From assembly GCF_035083965.1 (NCBI RefSeq), contig NC_089731.1, forward strand, positions 9,088,501-9,152,500: DNA of 64,000 bases, read 5' to 3'. A model generated the notes under the pieces. It was given only the letters and a program-made list of their open reading frames with translations, was not told the origin of the DNA and did no database searches. This stretch comes from Branchiostoma lanceolatum (Eukaryota; Chordata; Leptocardii; Amphioxiformes; Branchiostomatidae). This document shows, in pieces, positions 24,801 through 35,300 of this stretch (position 1 is the stretch's first letter; every line of letters begins with the position of its first letter). The position numbers were made by a program, and so were the translations under genes.

Positions 24801-27800
24801 AGGTTCGGAAGGGACTGCAGCTTCCGTTGTGACGAGTCCGACCGAGACGACCCAGCAGGCTGCTCGGGACACCTGTTCTGTCTGCCCGACCCGTACGGAT
24901 GTTCCTGCGGCCCGGGCTTCACCGGGCTTCTCTGTCAGAGAGGTAACAAACCAGAAAATGGTTATGAGACATGGAATCTCTGACTGATTTCTACTTACTA
25001 GTTTCTACTACGCGTGCGAGTAACATTCCAGAAAGACCAACCCGGCATAGCTGCATGTGATATTGGAATTCTTTGGAACTAAATACATGATATTATGTAA
25101 CTATTTGGCGCGCTCCTGAATCAGGAGAGAAAACAGAGAAATAAGAATAAAGGTACAAAATATTGATGTGTTGAAAGAAAATTTTGATAAAGAAAATGAA
25201 GAAGCATTCGAATAACTTAAAGATAACGCATTGTACAACTCTGTTGATACTGTAGAGTGCAGTCCTGGCACATTTGGCGCGGGATGCCAGTCCACCTGTC
25301 ACTGCTCCAGTATTGGTCCAGACGCGTGTGACCGTTACACCGGGGCATGTCGGGACGGGTGTGCTGCTGGCTGGACCGGCCCCAACTGTCAGGAAGGTGC
25401 GGCTTATTAACATACACGTATACAGTATGGGTAATTTTCGAACCACAGGCATAAACGCCACACCAGAAAGACCAGGCGGAGGCCCTGCTTTGCAGCCAAT
25501 CGTTGCTTTGAGTGTTTCTTGTTATCTGATATTAGCGTGCAGTACTAACGTTAGTGACAACTATTCATTTCTGCACTAGAAGCGACATCGTTCCGTGAAG
25601 TTTGCATCCCGAATCCGTGTCGGAATGGAGGTACATGTTCCCCGGAGCTGGCAACCAGCGGCTTCTCCTGCTCCTGTGAGCGCGGCTATACAGGACAACA
25701 GTGTGAAGAAGGTATCAACACTCCCTTATACTCTATAGCTAAGTTTCTTACTCAACTTCTATCAGATCTTTTCATTGCTGGTTAAATAAAGATTTGTCAA
25801 CCTTCATATTTGGTTCGCCACGAAAAATTAAGCAATATAACGTTACATTTCAAGACGTTGCAAAGCCAGGGGAAAGGTGGAGCTAACGTTGCAAGTCTCC
25901 GTAGACATGTACACATCAAGTAAGTTCTCCAATTCTCGTACCCGTTCAAGGTCATATCGCACGAACTAATTTGATGAATTCTAGATCTATTTCACTGTCA
26001 TTTTCTTGGAGTTTCGCAGGAAAAACGATACAGGTACCTCTGTTCACTGTGTTTTCAGAACTTGACGAATGTGAGTCGACTCCATGTCAAAACGGCGGGG
26101 TGTGCTATGACGAGGTGGGGTCCTATGTGTGCGTGTGTCCGGAGGAGTACACTGGAGTCAACTGCGAGGAAGGTACGCCTTCGGCAACAATTTTTTGGGA
26201 ACTTTACCATATGCACGCATGGGCTACTCTTCGCAAATGTTTAAAGGCCTTTCATTAAGAAGCATGTCATGGAAATATATAATTCGAACTTGTTAAAAAC
26301 GTAACCGAGCATCTCAAATGTTTTGCCTTCAGAAACATTTGTTTTCCCCTTTTCCAGACCGGGACTTTTGTGAGTCCGATCCTTGCAGGAATGGCGGCAC
26401 TTGTGTTACCGCTCCTCAGTCGTTCATGTGCCTCTGTCCGGAGGGATACATGGGTATTACCTGTTCTATAGGTAAGCTATCATAATTATCATGTTCAAGT
26501 ATTCATCATCGGATAGATTGTAGCCTAGATATGCTTACGGTATTAAAGCGCCTTCTGGCGGGCTATGTAATTATTGTGATTGGCCAATCAATAATTCTAA
26601 TAATCATTTGCCGCAGGCTATTGGTTGAATGCCACCTAGATACACCAATGAAAGCGTAGCAAATACACACCGACCGTAGATTTTTTTACCTGTCTATCAA
26701 AGTTTGTCTGCCTGCCATTGGCTAAAGTGCAGAAATTTTGACCAATCATGTTAGCAATAACCTATATGTTAGCCAATCAACATCAATGTTACTTGCCCAA
26801 CAAACCGAAATAACTGCTATTTATTCAGTGAACGCTAGATGTCGCTGCAGGACCGTGAACGATACATGAACTTGATATCACTTGTTGTAACTTCAGAAGT
26901 AGACGAGTGTGCCTCGGACCCGTGTCTGAATGGTGGCAACTGTACTGACGGCGTGGCCTCCTACAGCTGCGCGTGTCTGTCGGGATTCAACGGGACGGAC
27001 TGTGAGATAAGTAAGTGTTTCATCCATCAACGACGCCATCCGCTCTTTAGGCCTTTTTTTTCTGACAAGTTCACAAAGCAAACCACTATGATTCAATTTC
27101 TTCCCAGACCGTCGCTCTGACTTTCTATCCTACTGTTTATGTCGTTATTATCCTTTGCAAAAACCAAGTTTGTAGTGTGCACGAATTCTTAGTGCTATTC
27201 AGTTCAGTTATCAATAACAAGTGGCTGTTGCTTATACTGTGATTCCAGACATAGACGAATGCCACCGTGACGCATGCGCAAACGGAGGGATCTGTGAAGA
27301 CGGAATCAACGGTTTTACCTGCTTCTGTTTCCCAGGATTTACAGGGCCAACATGTACAGGTGATAATCTGTTTACAATTTTACCTAGGGGCTCACACAGA
27401 ATAATCGGTAAAGAGATAAATAAAATAAGCACAATTAGAGAATAAGACAGGGTAGCTTTGTGTAGTGTATAGCGTCTCTGCATGGTTTCTCAGCCGATAA
27501 CTTAACTTTGATGTGGCTGTTATATGTCTGAAATATTGAAACGGACAACGCAGAAATGAAAAGTACTGGTTGTGTCGATAGTTTTTCATGTGTTGTACAA
27601 GTGTACCTACTGTATGGTTCTGATTACCGTTAACAGAAAACCCGGATGACTGCGCGTCTTCTCCCTGTCTGAACAACGGCACGTGTATAGACGGAGTTCA
27701 CATGTACTTCTGTAACTGTACAGACGGGTATGGGGGAGAGAGGTGTGAGGAAGGTATACTTCGCCCGGCCGTGTCACTCTTTTTATGTGTTAAACAATTT

Positions 27801-30643
27801 TTTTCATCGTTTTCGACAGTAGGAGCATTGTTGACTTTGATTTTTGTGCTTTCTCTGATTAAGCAAATAGTACGACCCCCTATGGAACGAATTAGTCTGA
27901 AAACCAATCTATTGCAAACTTCAGAAATAGACGAGTGTGCATCGGACCCGTGCCTGAATGGCGGCAACTGTACTGACGGCGTGGCCTCCTATAGCTGTGT
28001 ATGTCTGCCGGGGTTCAACGGGACGGACTGTGAGATAAGTAAGATAAAGTCATCTTTATTTTCATTACTGCTTAGCCAACAATACAGCAGATTACTAGCA
28101 GCTGAGCGATGGGGATGGACATGCATTTGTACAAAGAACGTACAGGACAAGTGAAACTCGTTGTCCATTGTCATTCTTTGTGTTGTACAAAATTAAGAAA
28201 GCAACTTCACAACTATTTGTGGAAGCTAGTTCTAACGTATTGTCAACATGTTTAACACTATAAGCTAAACTTTTATACCGGTGAGTCAAATATACCACGC
28301 AGTCGATTGTATCGTTTTTAATCCTTGTGAAGCACATAAGATGAGATTGTTCTGAAGTTCTTAAACATGAACAATCGATATTGTTCAATCGATGGTGTAA
28401 GCTTTTAACATATAGGACTGCTTCTTCTGAAAATTGCCAGGAAATGCTTTTTTTTGGTTCCAGACATGAATGAATGCCACCCGGACGCATGCGCAAACGG
28501 GGGTACCTGTGAGGATGGCATCGACGATTTCACCTGTGTCTGTTCCCCGGGTTTCACTGGGGCGACATGTCTCGGTACATTGTTTGGTTGTTTATTTGTT
28601 TAGAATATCAATTATAACACACAAGTACATCGTAGTTACTATAATTCTTCCTGTAGCCCTATGTTATTGTCTGCTTTGTCCTCCCCATTTTTCAACGTTC
28701 CGTGTACGACGTCATGAGTCCAAGTGAAGTGGAATATCTTTGCTTTGGTAATATTCCTGGTACTAAGAATTCTACCGGCCTGTGTAACCCATCTCTCGCT
28801 ACCACAGTACCAGGGTCTGAATAGGCTTGGCGGACGGTCAGTCTGGCTGGCCGCTTGGAGCTCGAATTATATAGTCAACTAATCATACTAGCTTTGTCAC
28901 TTTTCGACTCACAGAAAACATCAACGAGTGTGAATCTTCCCCATGTCTAAACAATGGGACGTGTATAGACGGAGTTAACGAGTACTTCTGTGACTGTATA
29001 GACGGGTATGAAGGAGGGAGATGTGAGGAAGGTACTTTAATGCAACTTAATGTCATTATGAGTCACTTGCTTTCAGTATTCTTGCGTCGTGGGATGTGGT
29101 AAAATCTTAGGAACGATCTGAATTCTGACATGTGCACGCAACCATTTTTGCTATTTTTCATCAGGAAAACTAGCTAGGTAGCAAGGAAATGTTAAGATTT
29201 TCATTCCTAACATCAGCGGTGAGATCATAAAGGCGTACAGTTTGCATGTAATTTATTCGAGTTAATGACAATAATCTTTATTTTCCAGAGACAGATGAAT
29301 GCCTGTCCCTCCCATGCCATAACGGCGGGACCTGTCGCGACGCCGTGGCAACTTTCACCTGCTCCTGCCCTCAAGGATTCAGCGGTGACCTCTGCCAGGT
29401 CATTGAACCCAACATTACTGACCTTGACGTTCCAAGCATCAACCTTGAGGATAACGTGCCGATTCTTACATCAGCGAAGGAACCTGAAAGCAGAAGTGAG
29501 ATTAAAACATTTCTCGCGGCTACAGTCCTTGGTGCTGATAAAAATGTTGTTGACAAGAACGCCACCTTGAACAATACCGCCCCCTCAAACAGTGGTGGTG
29601 ATGATTCCGCCATGTTCAACGGTACCGACTCTAACGTCAACGCAACTCTTGAAAGTGCAGAGCTAACAGGTAGGAACTGATTAGATTAATGATATGTAAC
29701 TTTACCATAGCAGCGTGATAGCAGTATGATATCGATAAACCAAAAAATCTTTGTTACACAAGAATTTTCAAGTTAAAGATATCGTGATTTTTATTTGGTA
29801 TTGCGTTGTATCATAATTGTATATCAAAAAGTATCATACTATCAATAGCATATGCCACGGTTTTATCAGACCGTTTAAAGCCCATTCTTTATACATATGC
29901 ATATGCATATGCATATGTAGACGAAGAACAAACGATCTTATATGCATACATACGTCTAACTGGGTACACAATACTACACATGTATTTTTCATTTCATTTT
30001 TAGAACAACATGTCCCCAGTCCTGCGGACAATCCTACCTACCCATATGAGCACATTAGCGGCAACCTTCACTCTTGGAACGACAGCTATCTCCAGGACTG
30101 GGAGATGCTCCTTCAGACGGGATGTAACGGAACCATCCTCAAGTTAGAGGCAGGACCCAACAGTTCGCTGATTTGTAAGTTACAGATGTGGAGATGTTAT
30201 GAATTACAGATAGTTGAGGTATATAAACGTGGATGTTCCAGACACGCTTATCCGTTTAAGACGAGGATAACTTCAATACGATGCTTGGCGCTAGCGATGT
30301 CTTTAAGTGTGTCAATGTGACTCTAGGAGTGGCATATGAGCCTGCTGTCTCCCTGAACGGTAGCAATAACCTGGAATCCAAATCTATTATAGCTCCCGAG
30401 TCTCCGCGAAGAGAGACTCGGTAGCTATAATAGGTTTGGATTCCAGGCTACGGTAGCAATGAATTTCTCACTAAGTCTCAGATTCCTAAACTGACTTATC
30501 TGGTTCCCATATTTTCTGCAGGTTTGGAAGACGCCCCTCCGGACGAGTCCACGTCCACCCTCCCCCTGCAGGTGTTTGCCCTGGTGGTCAGTCTGGCCGT
30601 CCTGGTCAACTTTGTAGCCATGACCTGGTGGCAACACTCGTGA
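21877..30643 (+). CDS. Tie-receptor-like, kinase-less surface protein with Ig-like and 13 EGF domains (20 exons, 922 aa)
   Basis: Exons: 21877-21925, 22503-22727, 22921-23013, 23288-23376, 23697-23862, 24230-24361, 24787-24942, 25256-25396, 25580-25711, 26059-26172, 26358-26471, 26897-27010, 27249-27359, 27637-27753, 27925-28038, 28464-28574, 28915-29031, 29289-29669, 30004-30174, 30522-30643. They total 2,769 nt, with all phases compatible. A signal peptide ([14 protein letters not shown]) comes first, then two Ig-like regions with little cysteine conservation. Three atypical EGF modules follow whose spacing and words match TIE1/[24 protein letters not shown] (as in Tie2), and [10 protein letters not shown]. 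Ten ordinary EGF modules come next, many with calcium-binding D-x-(D/N)-E-C starts and C-x4-T-C O-fucose sites. A Thr/Asn-rich stalk and a C-terminal hydrophobic run ([16 protein letters not shown]) end in TWWQHS. There is no FNIII or kinase domain. The C-terminus fits a single-pass anchor with a tiny tail, or a GPI signal. Probable role: extracellular ligand binding or adhesion; partner unknown. Confidence 0.88.
29894..29917 (+). repeat. Short ATATGC tandem repeat
   Basis: Four copies of CATATG/ATATGC in the intron between exons 29289-29669 and 30004-30174 of the Tie-like gene. Simple-sequence repeat. Confidence 0.7.
30368..30449. mobile_element. 82-bp palindromic mini-element with 11-bp direct flanks (AGCCTG family, copy 1)
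   Basis: Arms 30370-30404 and 30413-30447 are inverted repeats of 35 bp with two mismatches (outer word CCTGGAATCCAAA, inner CCGAGTCTC). The 11-mer ACGGTAGCAAT occurs immediately before (30357-30367) and immediately after (30450-30460), as expected of a target-site duplication. It lies in the last intron of the Tie-like gene. Related elements are at 37223-37325 and 54051-54102. Confidence 0.82.
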
Positions 30644-30977
30644 TGAAGGGAGAGAGCTTAATATCACAAGAAGAGAAAATCGTGAAATTCACTTTTAAAG
30701 GTTGCAAACAATACAGTCGCTAAGACGTATGTATTGTTATAATCATCGAAGCGCCAAGTTGGGGTTGGGACAAGCCTGGCCATTGAGTCAGGCTCAAGTT
30801 GTACGGCCTTTATATGTTCCATAGCAAATATTTTTGTTTTATCTTTTTTCATAACTTCTTTCATTTTTAATCACCACCTGAGCACCGCCGACCACACAAT
30901 AGCCGTGCACCTGGGTGTGCCTTGAATCGGGCTCAGTTAGTGCGGCCCGGTAAATATTCCACCGTACAGTCCATGTT

Positions 30978-31290
30978 GGGGGGTGTCCCTGTGGTGTAGT
31001 GGTCTGCGCTTCTGTCTCTCACCACATCTGGTTCAAATTACGTGGACCAGAAGGACTGGGGTTCAAGCCCCAGGTAGGACACCTCTGGACAAGAGGCGCA
31101 TTGAGTCATACCAAAGACTTTATAAGAATGGTACATACTTCTGAAACAGTATGGAAGTTAAACACACCTCACTGCCAGTGGACTAGCCCCCTGCTACATT
31201 GATTGCACCACAGTGTGGCCCAGGGCTATGAAACGGAGATGGGCACCGCCCTATACATCAATAATGGTGTGGGAGGATTTTAACAAACAG
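30978..31290 (+). mobile_element. tRNA-derived SINE, second family
   Basis: An A-box-like TGGTGTAGTGGTCTGCG (about 30992-31008) and a B box GGTTCAAGCCC (31060-31070) are followed by a ~200-bp body. That body is shared with a headless copy at 44136-44372: both contain GGTACATACT, CCAGTGG..TAGCCCCCTGCT, GATGGGCAC and a GGTG(T/C)G..AGGA end. It sits in the presumed 3' UTR of the Tie-like gene. Confidence 0.75.
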
Positions 31291-31694
31291 TCCATGAAAT
31301 GTCAAATGGAGATGTAGAAAGGGTGATCATGCATGACTTTATGATATGTTACTAACTCTTTACTAACGGTTAAAGCCACTTTTCAATGAAAGTCACGTAG
31401 TCAACATTCACAGCAACGTTTTAAACTTTCAACACGTACGAAGTTTGCTCTGCTGCTATTTAACTGTATTGGGTTACGAGCCGGCAGAAATACATTTCCT
31501 TAATATACATTTATCGTGCGTACATACTGAGACCTTTGCTTGTATTCTGTTGATAACTCTTTACCACAGGTTTGGTTAATTCTAGACAGATATCATATTG
31601 AGGAACATCAATGATTTGCAATTATACAAAGTCATGATCAGCCAGCTGTTAATTGCGGTATCTGTAGTGTTTTATGAAGGCCGTGTGTTTACAA

Positions 31695-31700
31695 AATAAA
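31695..31700 (+). terminator. Polyadenylation signal AATAAA, Tie-like gene
   Basis: First canonical AATAAA hexamer downstream of the Tie-like stop codon, about 1.05 kb after it and before the GOLIM4 promoter region. Confidence 0.5.
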
Positions 31701-32396
31701 GGAACTACTTATCTGTATCTAGTCTTGGACACATACCATTGTTTCTATCTCTTTCTCTGATAATGAACTATTGAAATTTGACTCTCATGATAAAGAAAAA
31801 AACTGATATCTAAATCACATTCTCTGAGTCACCTTTGATGACTTTTCAATTATAAGACTGAGTTGTGGATGAAAGCTACTAGCAGATTGCTGCAGTGTAT
31901 TTCCCAAGACATCTATTGAACCTCATACGATGTCATTTTCAACTGCCCCGGCGGAGAACTTTCTCTTGTCCCAGGGTCACAAGTGAAAGTTCTCTAAATG
32001 CCCCGCCCACTTCCCCACGTCCCGGCATGCAGCGCGCTGACACGTCGCCATGTTGACATGCAGGTAGACCGAGACTTGTGGAAATAACTTTTTACTTCCC
32101 TTTAATTCTATCAACTCGAGCTAGAGAAGGACTCGGCCACTTCTCTGCCGTTTCTACAATCCCTGATACGTCTCTGTAAGCGTTTTTGGAAGCGTCCCGC
32201 CCGGTTTCAGCTGTGGATATATTTATTTTGGCATGTAAACACAGGCTGAGTTTTGACGGAAGGAAGGAAGATCAGTGCTGCACCTGTAAAACGCCCCCCT
32301 CCCCCCTACATCAGCTGACAGCTACCTGTACAGTACCTGGTAGTTAGTCCGCGTTTGCCTGACCACAGAGACGGTTGGATGAGAGAGGACGTCAGC

Positions 32397-35300
32397 ATGA
32401 TTTGTGCCCGGCGTGGCCAGGGGAAATGGCAGACTCTAATTTTCGTGTTGGTGCTGGTGGGGTTTGGGTACGGTGTTTACGAGTATAACCAGCTACAGAT
32501 CAGACATCAACACGCAGAACATAGGTCACAGAAATACCAGTCACAACAGGAGTCACTCTCCGCGCAGCTACAAGGTGGGCTATTCCTGTTCTACTTCTAT
32601 GTTACTATTTTTAAAGATGTACTGTTACTCTTATTTGCACAGCTGGCACTGGCAGAATGTTTCAGTGTACAGGCATGCGGTCATTAAACCACACTGGTCT
32701 GCAACATTTTGATATGTTTAATAGTTACTTCATTTGTCGAAACATTAAGTCACCAAGAAATAAAAACCTACATAGATTATTGACCCTGAACTGAAGTGAA
32801 ACCCAGCACCAAGAGATCACGTCTAGCAAAACAATAGACGTTAAACAACGACGACAACAACAATACCATTATCACTACATGTCAATGCAACGTTTTGATA
32901 TGAATTTTGTTCAGGTTTGGATTATTCAAATTGTAAATCAGTCGTATGCTATACAAGCACCAGCCAATATCCAAAGCAGAAACGGTCGTTGTCATCTACA
33001 GTAATTAATGATGCTAACTAATCACGTTCTTTTAGCAATAGTACTTTAAGGCCACTAAGCCTCCTCGGCTTAACCACATAATCAATATTGTTTGTATAGT
33101 TAAATAGCTCTTCACTTCAGTACCCATTGTAGTCAAACATACTTGAAACAACAAGAAGCATTGTCCTCTTTGGGAAGAGATGTCAGGCAAACACTCAACT
33201 TGGACTAGGTTGAGGATAACCGTAATTGATTTGTGTGGTATTTGCGAGTACAATGAAATATATCAAAGAGTATATCTTTTAGGGTACAGGTGAGACTTAA
33301 AACAATTGATTTTTAATCTTTGTCCTGCTGAGGGCTCACATTGTCACAAGAAAGATTCAATGTCTAAAAGTAAAAGCCCTGTCAATTCAACTTGTTAACA
33401 CCATGCAACTTATTTCTTTCAACTTCTGGTTATGAACATGATTGCATTGTTTATATTTTATCAATGAGTATCATTAAACAAAGTCTGACTCTGAATGCAA
33501 ATACTGATAGTGATCAAGATATCACAGATATCGTTTCTTGTATTCAGACTTAACATACTACTACTAGTACTAGTATTAGTACATACATGTATTTCTTTTG
33601 TGCTGAGAAACACTCTCCTTGTTTTGTACTGAACTTTTGGGCCATTATATATCAACTTACCTTATTTTCAGAAGGGTTCAAGAATTGAATGCTTTAGTTT
33701 AAATCCTGATTACAATGCAAATTTTATTGTCTGTCAATTACTAGAGATCTATGTTTGCATGGGTATGTTCTACTTACTAGTAACTACTTACTAGTACATT
33801 GATCTGTCAGTGGTTGGACAAGTAAAAGTCCATGAATTATAGGTGGTGTTAATTCTATGAAAAAGACCTTTGAAGCAAATAATCACTTTTTCGGTGTGTT
33901 CTTATTTCAGTTGCCATATTACGAAGCTGTGAAATTATACCACTGAAATTGTGATCTTAAAAGCATTATTGCACAATGAACAAAGTAATTAGAGATTTGA
34001 AAAAAATATGTAGACAGAGTGTGTATGACATTTCATAATAATATTTATTGTTGCAGAAAACCTTGACTTTCATAATTCAATGTAGGACTTTGTGCAATAC
34101 TAAAAGGGAGAATCATTTGTCAAGTAGATCTGCTTCATTCACCTTTGATGGTCCAACAATTGCAACCTTAACTGGAAATAATCAACACAAATAAGGTGAC
34201 AACTGACCTATTCAGAGTGAAGAAATCATTGATTAACAGTGATTTAGCCTGTAGCATACAGATATAAACAGAGGCACAGTTGACTTCTAGGTCTAAACAG
34301 AACCAGAAGTCCAGCTGTTGTAAGTTAAACTTGTGACATTTGCATCTAAACAGACACCGACCCCCTTCCTGCCAAGGTGAAATGCCTTGTAGCACTTGAA
34401 CTGTAGAACTGTGTGAGAGATTCAAGATAACTTTTGATATTTGTAAATTCTTAGGGCAGCGATTACATTGTAGAATTTTGATATATTGTTTTTCTCTCTA
34501 TTGCATTTTGTAAATAACTCAACCTTTTCCAATTCCTTTTCAGTTGTCTACGAACATCGGTCAAGACTGGAGAAGTCTCTACAGAAAGAAAGGAATGAGC
34601 ACAAGAAAACTAGAGAAGGTCAGATTTTGAACAAAAAAAACTGCTGTTATGACAAATCATATGTTGTTAATTAATTGTATGTATCTGTGGGTATGGATGA
34701 ATCTGTTTATATACTAGTATTGTGACTATTGTCCAATGATGTAATGTCTATCCGTTGTATCTCTAAGTATTGAGGGAAGATTGTTTTGTAATTAAATTAG
34801 TCATCACAGTGCATGAAGCAACAATTCAAGTTGCTGCTTTCACATAGCTAGAAAGCAGACATCCAACAGCCTCGTGACCTCCTAAAAGCTGCAAGAAAGT
34901 GTCATTTGAATTGCTCTGATCACTTGATGCTTGAGATTCATAAGTAATAAAAGATGATTATCATAGTTGAAAAAATTGTAATGTTGGCTGTAATATGATA
35001 TTACTTGGCTTGTAGTCTTTAGAAATTAAGTCTACCTTGAATATAGTGACATTATCATTACCTAAACCCTTGTATATGTAATAAAGCCTGAGCCTTTAGT
35101 GAGTGGGTCTGTCTCTATGGAGAAAAAGGCATTGAGTAAACACCAGTGTTGGTTGTGTACCATTCATGACCCGGATTTGAAGGCTGTGTCTGGCACAGTG
35201 TTCTCACCAGCGCCCGTCCTCCCGTCATTTGACGGGTTTTTGTCGCTCATGACGGACAAAATATTTGCCCAACCCGTCATTTTTAATGGAAAAAATTGGT

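Larger units (their letters stand above)
30644..32396 (+). other. Tie-like gene 3' UTR, then GOLIM4 promoter and 5' UTR
   Basis: Downstream of the stop at 30641-30643 there is a SINE (listed separately) and an AATAAA signal at 31695-31700, giving a 3' UTR of about 1.05 kb. From about 31,940 the DNA becomes GC-richer with CCCCGCCC-like words and a pyrimidine-rich 5' flank, consistent with the GOLIM4 promoter and 5' UTR. No other exon was recognised. Confidence 0.55.

Noticed and set aside
30644-32378. Hidden kinase exons after the Tie-like gene
   Set aside because: I looked for GxGxxG, HRDLAARN-like and DFG contexts on the + strand here and found none; GOLIM4 starts soon after.
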